From the NCBI GenBank assembly GCA_051859505.1, contig JBHYFN010000033.1, positions 1 through 41,081 of the forward strand: a stretch of DNA of 41,081 nucleotides, given 5' to 3'. The position numbers and the translations under genes were made by a program. Below are positions 7,388 through 15,480 of the stretch, one piece after another. Origin of the DNA: JAFIEN01 sp051859505 (GTDB lineage Bacteria > Pseudomonadota > Alphaproteobacteria > Rhodobacterales > Rhodobacteraceae). Positions within the stretch are counted from its first letter, which is position 1. Every line of letters begins with the position of its first letter. The notes below the pieces were generated by a model. It saw nothing but the letters and a program-made list of their open reading frames with translations. It did no database searches and had not been told where the DNA came from.

Positions 7388-8842
7388 TCAGTCTTTCAGG
7401 GATTCCTCGCGCAATCCGTCGGCCAGCAGGTTGAGGCCGAGGACGAGGGTCAGGAGGGCGACCGCGGGCACGATGGCCGGATGCGGGAAGATCGACAGGA
7501 GCTGGCGGCCGGCGTTGATCGTGGTGCCCCAGTCGGGGCTGTCGGGCGGAAGGCCGAGGCCGAAGAAGCCGAGCGTGCCGAGAAGGATCGTGGTGTAGCC
7601 GATCCGCAGGCAGAAATCGACGATCAGGGGGCCGCGGACATTGGGCAGGATCTCCCACAGCATGATGTACCAGACGCCCTCGCCGCGGGTCTGGGCGGCG
7701 GCGACATAGTCGCGGGTCTTGATGTCCATCGTCAGGCCCCGGACGATGCGGAAGACGGTGGGCGAGTTCACGAAGACGACCGAGACGAAGACGACGAGGA
7801 CGCCGCCCGGAATGTCGAAAAGGTCGAGGCCCGCGGGCAGGAAGTTGAGCGGCGTGCCCGGCTGGCTGATCAGCGAGAGGTAGAGCCAGGTCATCGCGGC
7901 CAGGACCGCGCCGATGGGGAGCCAGGATTTCGGACCCTGCGTATGGTAGCGCGAGCGCAGGAGCACGCCCACGAAGACGATGGGGAAGAGGAAGAGCACC
8001 ATCGCCATGAAGGAGGGGATGCCGGTCTGCACGATCTCGGGCGTGACCAGCAGGTAGAAGAGCAGGATCACCGGGAAGGCGAGGATCAGGTTGGCGAGGA
8101 AGGAGAGGACGGTGTCGAGCCTGCCACCGTAATAGCCCGCCGGAAGGCCGAGGGTGATGCCGACCATGAAGGCGAAGAGCGTGGCCAACGGCGCGATCTG
8201 CACCACGATCCACGACCCGTGGACCATCCGCGAAAACACGTCGCGCGCCAGCGCATCGCCGCCCAGAAGGTAATGCGCGCCCGGGCCCATCTCGGTGGCC
8301 GAGGGCATGACGGTTCCGGGCACGGCATTGCGCAGGCCCGAGACGGCGCTGAGGGGGCCGTGGGTGGCGATCATGCCGAAGATGCCCACCGCCAGCGCGG
8401 TGAAGACCCAGAACATCACGAGGCCGAAGCCGATCATGCCGATGGTCGAGTCGAAAAGCTTGCCGTAGAGGCCGAGCCGGCGTTTGAACCGGATCGAGAG
8501 GGTGAAGGTCACGACCAGCGCGATCCAGACCGGGATGAACTGTTTGGACACCGCCCCGATGATCCCGGCCCGCCCGTAGGGCAGAAGCGCGCCCACCGCG
8601 AGATAGCCGAGCAGGATGAGGAGGAGGAGGCCCCCCGTTCCCTTCACCGCCAGGCCCGCGAGGCCGAAGACCCCCGTTTTCGCCGTGACCGTGCCGTCGG
8701 GATTGGCCTGCAGCGTGGGGGCGGGGGCGAAGAAGCTGAGCACCATCATCACCACGAGGCTTGCGGCGAAAAGCACCGTCACGAGGAACAGCGGCGTGTC
8801 GAGCCAGGTGCCGAGGTCTCCTGTCCAGGTCAGGTTGTCCAT
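7388..8842 (-). CDS. ABC importer permease, DppC type, enlarged
   Basis: 484 residues, against about 280-310 for ordinary DppC/OppC. The transport domain is recognisable in the second half: GGDALARDVFSRMVHGSW, the NLILAFPVILLFYLLVTPE segment, and the coupling helix (EAA region) near DYVAAAQTRGEGVWYIMLWEILPN that contacts the ATPase. The N-terminal 170 residues hold about four extra hydrophobic segments, and another extra membrane stretch lies between about residues 270 and 340. It is preceded closely by the DppB-type gene (13-bp gap) and followed by the fused ATPase. Enlarged permeases of this kind occur in some alphaproteobacterial importers of the family; the solute is unknown. Confidence 0.92.
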   Translation of the reverse strand: MDNLTWTGDLGTWLDTPLFLVTVLFAASLVVMMVLSFFAPAPTLQANPDGTVTAKTGVFGLAGLAVKGTGGLLLLILLGYLAVGALLPYGRAGIIGAVSKQFIPVWIALVVTFTLSIRFKRRLGLYGKLFDSTIGMIGFGLVMFWVFTALAVGIFGMIATHGPLSAVSGLRNAVPGTVMPSATEMGPGAHYLLGGDALARDVFSRMVHGSWIVVQIAPLATLFAFMVGITLGLPAGYYGGRLDTVLSFLANLILAFPVILLFYLLVTPEIVQTGIPSFMAMVLFLFPIVFVGVLLRSRYHTQGPKSWLPIGAVLAAMTWLYLSLISQPGTPLNFLPAGLDLFDIPGGVLVVFVSVVFVNSPTVFRIVRGLTMDIKTRDYVAAAQTRGEGVWYIMLWEILPNVRGPLIVDFCLRIGYTTILLGTLGFFGLGLPPDSPDWGTTINAGRQLLSIFPHPAIVPAVALLTLVLGLNLLADGLREESLKD

Positions 8843-8855
8843 GGGAAACCTCCTC

Positions 8856-9899
8856 TCACGAGATGCGGATGCGGGGGTTGAGGAAGACGTAGCCGATGTC
8901 GGAAATCAACTGGGTGACGAGCACCACGAAGACCGACACGACCGAGACGCCGAGCAGCAGCTCGATATCGTTGTTCCCCGCGGCCTCGACCAGGGTCCAG
9001 CCGAAGCCCTTGTAGTTGAAGAGCGTCTCGACGATCACCACGCCGTTCAGAAGCCATGGAAACTGCAGCATGATCACCGTGAAGGGCGCGATCAGCGCGT
9101 TGCGCAGCGCGTGGCGGGTGACGATGTTGGGAAAGCTCACCCCCTTGAGGCGGGCGGTGCGGATATATTGCGCGGTCATCACCTCGGTCATCGAGGCGCG
9201 GGTCATCCGGGCGATATAGCCCAGCCCGTAAAGCGCGATGGTCAGGACCGGCAGGGTGAAGTTGACGAAGGTGATCTGGTCCATCGCCGAGGTGGCCGAG
9301 CCGTTGAACCAGCGCAGACCCACGGCAGAAGAGGCGAAGACGGTGATGAACACCACGCCCGAGACATATTCCGGCGTGGCCGTCATCACGATCGAGGCGG
9401 TCGAAAGCGTCCGGTCGGTGCGCGAGCCTTCGCGCATCCCCGCCAGCACGCCGACAAGGAGCGCGCCGGGCACCATCACCACCATGACCCAGAACATCAG
9501 CGTGGCGGTCAGGTTCAGCCCGCGCGAGATGACCTGCGAGACATCCTGCTTGAACACGGTCGACCGGCCCCAGTCGCCCTGCAGGATGCCGCAGAAGGTG
9601 GGGGCCTCCTCGGGGGCCATGCCAGGGCGGATGCAGCGGCCGCGGACGCGGTCCTCTTCCTCGATCACCCAGCCGGGCACCACGCCAAGCCACTGCCCGT
9701 ATCGGTGCAGCATCGGATCGCCATAACCGTTGCGGGCAAGCCAGCTTTCCACCTCGGCATCGGTGATGCGGCTGCCGGCCTCGGATTTGGCGACCTTTTC
9801 AAGGTTGGGGCCAAGATTGGTGAGGAAGAACACGACCACGGTCAGGCAGAGCGCCGTGAAGATCATTGTGATCGTGCGGGTCAGGATGAAGCGCAGCAT
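8856..9899 (-). CDS. ABC importer permease, DppB type
   Basis: 347 residues, normal for DppB/OppB. The first membrane helix starts at the N-terminus (MLRFILTRTITMIFTALCLTVV), followed by a long periplasmic loop, then five more helices. The coupling-helix signature is seen around YIRTARLKGVSFPNIVTRHALRNALIAP read as successive short blocks. The periplasmic loop contains RGRC and TFCG, a cysteine pair that could form a disulphide. It is co-oriented with, and 13 bp before, the partner permease. No good ribosome site is obvious before its start. Confidence 0.94.
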   Translation of the reverse strand: MLRFILTRTITMIFTALCLTVVVFFLTNLGPNLEKVAKSEAGSRITDAEVESWLARNGYGDPMLHRYGQWLGVVPGWVIEEEDRVRGRCIRPGMAPEEAPTFCGILQGDWGRSTVFKQDVSQVISRGLNLTATLMFWVMVVMVPGALLVGVLAGMREGSRTDRTLSTASIVMTATPEYVSGVVFITVFASSAVGLRWFNGSATSAMDQITFVNFTLPVLTIALYGLGYIARMTRASMTEVMTAQYIRTARLKGVSFPNIVTRHALRNALIAPFTVIMLQFPWLLNGVVIVETLFNYKGFGWTLVEAAGNNDIELLLGVSVVSVFVVLVTQLISDIGYVFLNPRIRIS

Positions 9900-10036
9900 G
9901 AAGGGGGGGCCTCTCGCTCTGCGTCAACGCCAAGGGGCCGGCGCGCGCGGCAGGTGGCCGCGCGGCCCGGTTCTGGCCGGACAGGCCGGACGCCACCCCG
10001 GGAAGGGGCGGCGACCGGCCGCTTCGGTCTGGGCGA

Positions 10037-11689
10037 TCAGGCCTCGACCCACCACTTGTAGTGATGGTGTTCGAAGGTCGGATGCTTTTCAGCCCCGTGC
10101 ACCTTCGCCGTCGTATGGCGATAGAGCGAGCGCCAGTAGGGCTGGATCACCACGCCTTCGTCCTGCATGATCTGCTGGATCTGGGCCATGATCACGCGCC
10201 GCTCGTCGGCATCGGCGATCGAGTTGGCCTGGCTCAGGAGCGCGTCGAACTCGGCATTGGCGAAAGCCGTCTCGTTCCAGGCCACGCCCGAACGATAGGC
10301 GAGGCTGAGCACCTGAACGCCCAGCGGACGCATGTTCCATTCCGTCGCGCTGAACGGATATTTCGTCCAGTCGTTCCAGAAGGTCGAGCCCGGCAGCACG
10401 GTCCGGCGCACGTTCATGCCCGCATCGCGCATCTGCGCTGCCACCGCGTCACAGCTGCTGGACTGCCAGGCATCGTCGATCGAGATCAGCTCGAATTCCG
10501 TGCCGGCATGGCCCGCTTCCTCGAGCATCGCCATGGCGCCTGCCGGATCGACGACAAGCGGCGGAAGCTCGGCATATTCGGGATGGATTGGGCAGACATG
10601 GTGGTTCTCGGCCACGGTGCCCAGGTCGTTGTAGCCCAGTTCGAGAACGATGCTGTTGTCCACCGCCAACTGGATGGCGTTGCGCACCATCACGTTGTCA
10701 TAGGGCTCGGAGTCCTGGTTGAAGCGAATGCAGATCGTGGAGGCGGTCACGGCTTCGGACTTGGTCCAGCCGATGGCGTCGAAGATGTCCACGAAATCGC
10801 CGGTTGTCTGGTAAGTGGCGTCGATCTCGCCCGATTCCGCGCCGGCCAGGACGGCCGAGGGGTCGGTGCCATAGTCGATATACTCGATCCGGTCGAGATA
10901 GGGGCCGCCGTAGACGTCGGTGCCCCACCAGCTGTGATCCTCGTTGCGCACCAGCACCTGACGGATGCCCACATCGTTCTGCGCCGGAAGATAGGGGCCG
11001 GTGCCGATCGGGTTGAGGGCCGGGTCGGTGTCGTCATAGCTCTGATGGACCACGGCGGCCGGATAGTCGGCCATGCCGACGACGATGGAGATGTCGGGCT
11101 CGGTCAGGGTCAGGACGACGGTCATGTCGTCCACCACCTCGATCGCGCCCTCGCGCGCCACGCCGGTGTCGGGATCGACCAGCGTGCCCATGCGGGCGGC
11201 CATCGAATTGCCCTCGACCGTGCTGTCGCACCAGCGGGTGATGTTGTGCGCCACATCGGCGGCGGTGAAGGCGTCGCCGTTGTTCCAGGTCACGCCGGGG
11301 CGGACCTTCAGCGTGTACTGGGTGGCGTCGTCATTGGCCTCCCAGCTTTCCAGAAGCATGCCGCGGAGCGACCCGTCGGCATTGTATTCGACCATGTATT
11401 CCAGCCAGCCGCGGGTGAAGTTGGCCAGTTCCGACCAGTCGAAGGTGCGCGGATCCTTGAGGGCCTTGGTCTCCATCGCCATGCGCAAAGTGCCGCCCGC
11501 GACGGGGGTTTCCTGCGCCTGCACGGGGGCCGAGAGGCCGATCAAACCGTAAGCCGCCGAAGCAGACACGCCCAGCGCGGTCGAGCGGACAAGAAATTCG
11601 CGGCGGCTGAGCTTGCCCTCGCGGACTTCCTGCGCATAGAGGCCCGCCGCTGGGTGGAGCTTTTCGGCAGAGGTGTCTGTATACGGCAT
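10037..11689 (-). CDS. Tat-exported solute-binding protein, family 5 (peptide/nickel type)
   Basis: 550 residues, full length for SBP family 5, the periplasmic receptor that hands ligand to the DppB/DppC channel. A twin-arginine signal is clear: SRREFLVRS with Arg29-Arg30, a hydrophobic stretch (about 36-53) and a cleavage region VQAQE near 59. Tat export means it is folded before secretion. The mature part has family landmarks such as GVTWNNGDAFTAADV and GTGPYLP. It is the first gene of the operon, with a good ribosome site (AGGGAGTG). The 196-bp region upstream (11690-11885) should carry the promoter; no convincing -35/-10 pair was found. Confidence 0.94.
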   Translation of the reverse strand: MPYTDTSAEKLHPAAGLYAQEVREGKLSRREFLVRSTALGVSASAAYGLIGLSAPVQAQETPVAGGTLRMAMETKALKDPRTFDWSELANFTRGWLEYMVEYNADGSLRGMLLESWEANDDATQYTLKVRPGVTWNNGDAFTAADVAHNITRWCDSTVEGNSMAARMGTLVDPDTGVAREGAIEVVDDMTVVLTLTEPDISIVVGMADYPAAVVHQSYDDTDPALNPIGTGPYLPAQNDVGIRQVLVRNEDHSWWGTDVYGGPYLDRIEYIDYGTDPSAVLAGAESGEIDATYQTTGDFVDIFDAIGWTKSEAVTASTICIRFNQDSEPYDNVMVRNAIQLAVDNSIVLELGYNDLGTVAENHHVCPIHPEYAELPPLVVDPAGAMAMLEEAGHAGTEFELISIDDAWQSSSCDAVAAQMRDAGMNVRRTVLPGSTFWNDWTKYPFSATEWNMRPLGVQVLSLAYRSGVAWNETAFANAEFDALLSQANSIADADERRVIMAQIQQIMQDEGVVIQPYWRSLYRHTTAKVHGAEKHPTFEHHHYKWWVEA

Positions 11690-11885
11690 GTTTCACTCCC
11701 TGTGATTTTTCCGTGTTTTCTTAGGCTCGCAGGGCTGTCGTCAAATTGCAACCCGTTCGCGCCCCCGGTTCTTGCGGACCGCGCCTGAGCGGCCTCGCGC
11801 GCAGTCAAGACGCTTTCGGATCATGGGTCAACAAGACTAATCGACCCTTCACCGCATGTTTGCGGCATCGGCGCGCGTCAAACGC

Positions 11886-12860
11886 TCAGACCAGGCCCTG
11901 GGTCTTGCCGGTGCGGGTGCCCGTGGTGAAGCCCGTGCTGCTGCCCGTGGTGCTGCCTGTGGTGCCGCCCGTGGTGCTGCCGTTTGCCGTGGCCGCCCCG
12001 CCTGCCGCAGCGCCATTTCCTGCCGCGGCCCCGGTCGTCCGGGTGCCGGTCGGCGTGGCGTCCGACCGGCGGAACCGGCTGGGCGGCATCCCGGCCTGCG
12101 CCTGGAAGGCGCGGGTGAAATAGGCGGGCGAGGCAAAGCCCAGCTTGGCCGCGATATCCTGCACCGGTTCCTTGGTCTCGCGCAGCAGGATCCGCGCCTC
12201 GTAAAGGATCCGGTCGTTGAGCAGCGCCAGCGCCGACCGTCCGCAGGTGATCTTGCAGCAGCGCGTCAGATGGGTCGGCGTCACGCCCAGGGCGCGGGCA
12301 TAGTCGCTGACGTTCATCCGGCTGCGGAAATCGCGTTCGACCAGATCGGTATAGGCCGCCACCAGCCGGGCCGAGGCACTGCGCATCCGTTCCTCGGCCG
12401 GATCGGGGGGGCGGTTCTCGAGCTGGCGCTGGAAGAAGACCGACAACAGGCCCACATGGTAATGCGCCGCGCGCCCGTGTTCGGCCCGGGTCGAGCCCAG
12501 TTCACGCTCCAGATTGTCGAACAGGGCCGCGATCTCTTTCTGTGCCGCCACGTCGCGCAGCCGCAGATGGACCTGATCCTCGGGCCATTCGGGGGCCATC
12601 GCGGCCGGTATCTGCAGCATGTGCCCATGCGTGGTGGGGCCGACCTCGTAACCATACATGACATGGGCGGGGATGAAGATCAGGTTGTTGGGCCCATAGC
12701 CCGAAGTCAGGCCGGCAACGGTGATCCGCCCCTGACCCTTGTTGATGAAGATCAGGCGGGGGCTGGCATGGCTGCGCATCGCCTCGGTGCGCCAACGGCC
12801 CTGGGCTGCATTCTGCGCGATGGGCAGAAGGGCAAGGCGGTTCTTCAACGGATCGGACAT
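11886..12860 (-). CDS. AraC-family transcriptional regulator with repeat-rich C-terminal tail
   Basis: 324 residues. The N-terminal part (about 1-170) looks like a cupin-type sensory domain. The AraC helix-turn-helix pair lies at about 178-275, with MNVSDYARALGVTPTHLTR in the first half and the family signature ending GFASPAYFTRAFQAQAGMPP. Normal family members end shortly after that; here about 50 further residues are made of Ser/Thr/Gly/Ala repeats (STTG, GTTG, STTG, SSTG, FTTG), encoded by a 12-bp tandem repeat at 11920-11979. It lies upstream of, and in the same direction as, the ABC importer genes, so control of that operon is likely but inferred. Confidence 0.93.
   Translation of the reverse strand: MSDPLKNRLALLPIAQNAAQGRWRTEAMRSHASPRLIFINKGQGRITVAGLTSGYGPNNLIFIPAHVMYGYEVGPTTHGHMLQIPAAMAPEWPEDQVHLRLRDVAAQKEIAALFDNLERELGSTRAEHGRAAHYHVGLLSVFFQRQLENRPPDPAEERMRSASARLVAAYTDLVERDFRSRMNVSDYARALGVTPTHLTRCCKITCGRSALALLNDRILYEARILLRETKEPVQDIAAKLGFASPAYFTRAFQAQAGMPPSRFRRSDATPTGTRTTGAAAGNGAAAGGAATANGSTTGGTTGSTTGSSTGFTTGTRTGKTQGLV
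11920..11979 (-). repeat. 12-bp tandem repeat, five units, in the AraC-type gene
   Basis: Five contiguous 12-bp units of CCCGTGGTGCTG type (plus-strand reading) at 11920, 11932, 11944, 11956 and 11968. In the gene they encode four-residue repeats of STTG type, so changes of copy number would keep the reading frame. Confidence 0.85.
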
Positions 12861-13027
12861 GACAGGTTTCGCCCCGGAAGTTCATTTGAGACCTTGCGAA
12901 CACGCGGCACGGGTAACGACGTTCGATTTGTGCAAGTCTGTGCCCCTCTGCACCGCGAAACAATGGCAGAATTGTGGCGAGGCGGATTTTTCTGGGGGCG
13001 GTTCGGGGGACGGACCCGGTGAAACCC

Positions 13028-13069
13028 TGTGGGCAAGCTGTGGAGGGGCTGGGGAAAGGCTGGGGATAA
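13028..13069 (-). repeat. Four 11-bp-spaced DnaA-box-like 9-mers
   Basis: Between miaA (3' end) and the AraC-type gene, plus-strand 9-mers TGTGGGCAA, TGTGGAGGG, TGGGGAAAG and TGGGGATAA start at 13028, 13039, 13050 and 13061, an exact 11-bp period. Read on the minus strand the best one is TTATCCCCA, one change from the DnaA box TTATCCACA; the next best is TTGCCCACA (two changes). Function is open. Confidence 0.6.
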
Positions 13070-13080
13070 CTCCGCCCCTG

Positions 13081-14031
13081 TCACGGCAGCGCCAGCCCGG
13101 TCCAGTCGCGCATCCTGTTGCGAAACCACGTTCTTTGCCGCTTGGCATATTGCCGCGTGGCGATCACCGCCGCCGTGCGCGCCTCATTCAGCGTCATCCG
13201 CCCGTCCAGATGGGCGATCAACTCGGCCGCCCCGATCGCGCGCGACGACAGATGCGCGGGGCTCCACTGCGGCCGCATCGCGCGCGCCTCGTCCAGCGCG
13301 CCCTCGGCCAGCATCCGGTCAAAGCGGGCGGCGATCCGGGCGTTCAACCACTCCACATCGGGGCGCAGGACCAGCGCGGTGGTCCGGTCACGCGGCAAAA
13401 GCGGCGGCGCCGTCTCGGCCTGCCAGTCGGCAAGGGGGCGGCCGGTGGCGCGGGCCACCTCCCAGGCGCGCTGGACGCGGGCGCGGTTCTGCCGGTCGAT
13501 CCGCGAGAGCGTCACCGCATCCACCCCGGCGATCAGCGCGTCAAGCGGCAGGGCATCGGCCTCGGCCCGGACCTCGGGCGGGGTGGGGGGGATCTCGGCC
13601 AGGCCTTCGGTCAGGGCCGCGAAATAAAGCCCGGTGCCGCCCACGATCACCGGCCGCTGCGGCCCGTCCAGAAGGGGGCGCAGGTCGCGCAACCAGTCGC
13701 CGGCCGAATAGGGCCGGTCGAAGGGCACATGGCCGTAAAGCGCGTGCGGCAGGGCGGCTTCCTCTTCGACGCCGGGCCGGGCGGTGAGGATGCGCCAGCC
13801 GTCATAGACCTGCAGCGCATCGGCATTGACGATCACCCCGCCGCCCGCGCCCACGATCCGCGCGGCCAGCGCCGATTTCCCCGAGGCGGTCGGCCCCGCG
13901 ATCAGGACCGGCCGGTCAGGCGGGATGGCGCGCAGGAGCGCCTCTGTCGGATCGCCCTCTGGCGCATCCCCCTTTGGCGCGGCCCCCTCGGGCGCATCCC
14001 CCTTGGGCGACCTGCCGTCAATCTGCCTCAT
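13081..14031 (-). CDS. miaA: tRNA dimethylallyltransferase
   Basis: 316 residues from the chosen ATG. It transfers dimethylallyl from DMAPP to N6 of A37 in tRNAs reading UNN codons. The P-loop GPTASGKS is at 46-53, followed by DALQVYDG (the aspartate/tyrosine substrate motif) and VGGTGLYF. The C-terminal RTAAVIATRQYAKRQRTWFRN block is the tRNA-binding signature. The frame is open to 14148, but 14031 is preferred because sequence upstream is not MiaA-like and pyrH lies divergently. The first 27 residues are an extension of PKGDA/PEGDA repeats from a 15-bp tandem array; a start even closer to the P-loop cannot be excluded because no ATG lies between. Confidence 0.93.
   Translation of the reverse strand: MRQIDGRSPKGDAPEGAAPKGDAPEGDPTEALLRAIPPDRPVLIAGPTASGKSALAARIVGAGGGVIVNADALQVYDGWRILTARPGVEEEAALPHALYGHVPFDRPYSAGDWLRDLRPLLDGPQRPVIVGGTGLYFAALTEGLAEIPPTPPEVRAEADALPLDALIAGVDAVTLSRIDRQNRARVQRAWEVARATGRPLADWQAETAPPLLPRDRTTALVLRPDVEWLNARIAARFDRMLAEGALDEARAMRPQWSPAHLSSRAIGAAELIAHLDGRMTLNEARTAAVIATRQYAKRQRTWFRNRMRDWTGLALP
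13951..14010 (-). repeat. 15-bp tandem repeat, four units, at the miaA N-terminus
   Basis: Units start at 13951, 13966, 13981 and 13996, of ATCCCCCTTTGGCGC type in plus-strand reading. On the minus strand they encode alternating PKGDA and PEGDA five-residue units in the N-terminal extension of MiaA. Confidence 0.8.
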
Positions 14032-14132
14032 CCTGCCCGCCCGCCATTGAAACCCACCCCCTTTTCCGACATTTTCCGCGACGACGAAAGCGGGCGCCCA
14101 TTGGGCCGCCCGAACCTGGGGGCGGCAAGGAC

Positions 14133-14852
14133 ATGGCAGAGAAAACAACCTTCCGGCGCGTGATGCTCAAGATCTCGGGCGAGGCGCTGATGGGCGACCG
14201 GGGCTATGGCCTTGATCCCAAGACGGTCGAGAGGATCGCGGCCGAGGTGAAATCGGTCCACGACATGGGGGTCGAGATCTGCATGGTGATCGGCGGCGGC
14301 AATATCTTCCGCGGCCTGCAGGGCAGCGCGCAGGGGATGGAGCGGACGACGGCCGATTACATGGGGATGCTGGCGACCGTGATGAACGCGCTGGCGATGC
14401 AGGCCGCGCTCGAGGCGCTGGGGGTGTTCACCCGGGTGATCAGCGCGATCCCGATGGATCAGGTCTGCGAGCCCTATATCCGCCGCCGCGCGGTGCGGCA
14501 TCTGGAAAAGAAGCGGGTCTGCATCTTCGCCGCCGGCACCGGCAATCCCTATTTCACCACCGATACCGCCGCCACTTTGCGCGCCAACGAGATGAGCTGC
14601 GAGGCGATCTTCAAGGGCACCAAGGTGGACGGCGTCTATGACAAGGACCCCAAGAAGCACGCCGATGCCAAACGCTATGACAGCGTCACCTATGACGAGG
14701 TGCTGCAGCGCCATCTGGGGGTGATGGACGCCAGCGCCATCGCGCTCGCGCGCGACAACAACCTGCCGATCATCGTCTTTTCGCTGGATGAACCCGGCGG
14801 GTTCAAGGGCATCCTCGCGGGCGAGGGCACCTATACCACCGTCCATGGCTGA
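14133..14852 (+). CDS. pyrH: Uridylate kinase (UMP kinase)
   Basis: 239 residues, standard length. It phosphorylates UMP to UDP in pyrimidine nucleotide synthesis, as a cytoplasmic hexamer of the amino-acid-kinase fold. N-terminal KISGEALMG (ATP-phosphate loop), IGGGNIFRG and the C-terminal half FAAGTGNPYFTTDTAA and VDGVYDKDPKK are diagnostic. The frame is open upstream, but ATG 14133 is chosen because homology begins at MAEKTTF and AAGGAC precedes it. Its last 8 bp overlap the MOSC gene, so the two are probably translated from one message. frr usually follows more closely in relatives; here two genes intervene. Confidence 0.97.
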   Translation: MAEKTTFRRVMLKISGEALMGDRGYGLDPKTVERIAAEVKSVHDMGVEICMVIGGGNIFRGLQGSAQGMERTTADYMGMLATVMNALAMQAALEALGVFTRVISAIPMDQVCEPYIRRRAVRHLEKKRVCIFAAGTGNPYFTTDTAATLRANEMSCEAIFKGTKVDGVYDKDPKKHADAKRYDSVTYDEVLQRHLGVMDASAIALARDNNLPIIVFSLDEPGGFKGILAGEGTYTTVHG

Positions 14853-15480
14853 CCCGCCCCGGCTGTTGTCGGTCAATCTGGGGCAGGCCCGGGCGCTGGA
14901 TGCGAAATCGGGGCTGACCGGGCATTTCAAGACGCCGGTGGCCCGAGCGGTGCGCATCGGGCCTTTGGGGCTTGAGGGGGATGCGATTGTTGACACCGAG
15001 AATCACGGCGGCGCCGATCAGGCGGTCTATCTTTATGACCGCGAGGATCTGGACTGGTGGCAGGACCAACTGGGCCGGCCGCTGGGTCCGGGCAGCTTCG
15101 GCGAGAACCTGACCGTTTCGGGCCTGCCGACAGGGGCGGTGGCGCTGGGTGACAGGTTCCGTATCGGCGATGTCCTGCTCGAGGTGACCTCGCCGCGCAT
15201 CCCCTGCCTGACGCTCGCGCGCGTCATGGGGGATCCCGAGTTTCCCAAACGCTTCCTCGCCGCGGAGCGCTGCGGCTATTACGCCCGGGTGATCGCGGAA
15301 GGCAGCGTGGAGGCCCCGGGCGAGATCGGCTGGAGCCGGTTTGCAGAGCCGCGCTGCCCGGTGACCGACCTCTTGCCGGGTCGGCCCCGCGACCGGGCCC
15401 AGCGGCTTCGGCTGCTGGCGACCCCGCTGCACCACAAGGCGCGGCGCGAGATCGAGGCGGTTTCGAAGGAGGAAGAGTAA
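14845..15480 (+). CDS. MOSC-domain protein (YiiM-like)
   Basis: 211 residues forming one MOSC beta-barrel, the domain of molybdenum-cofactor sulfurase C-termini and of YiiM/YuaD. The hallmark cysteine is in SPRIPCLTLARVMG, where it would hold or transfer sulfur or bind molybdenum cofactor. Further YiiM-like blocks are HGGADQAVYLYDREDL, GSFGENLTVSG and the KRFLAAERCGYYARV segment. The start overlaps the pyrH stop by 8 bp; the end overlaps the next gene by one base. Possible activity, from the family, is reduction or sulfur transfer on N-hydroxylated compounds; not proven here. Confidence 0.9.
   Translation: MADPPRLLSVNLGQARALDAKSGLTGHFKTPVARAVRIGPLGLEGDAIVDTENHGGADQAVYLYDREDLDWWQDQLGRPLGPGSFGENLTVSGLPTGAVALGDRFRIGDVLLEVTSPRIPCLTLARVMGDPEFPKRFLAAERCGYYARVIAEGSVEAPGEIGWSRFAEPRCPVTDLLPGRPRDRAQRLRLLATPLHHKARREIEAVSKEEE

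Noticed and set aside
5258..8881. A 1207-codon open frame on the plus strand opposite the ABC ATPase and permease genes
   Set aside because: It is the antisense shadow of two certain genes; the translation is His/Arg/Glu/Asp-rich low complexity without any fold or motif, as expected for GC-rich complementary frames.
13028..13069. Chromosomal replication origin
   Set aside because: Only one of the four boxes is near consensus, no AT-rich unwinding region or dnaA/dnaN/parAB neighbours; kept only as a weak DnaA-like cluster.
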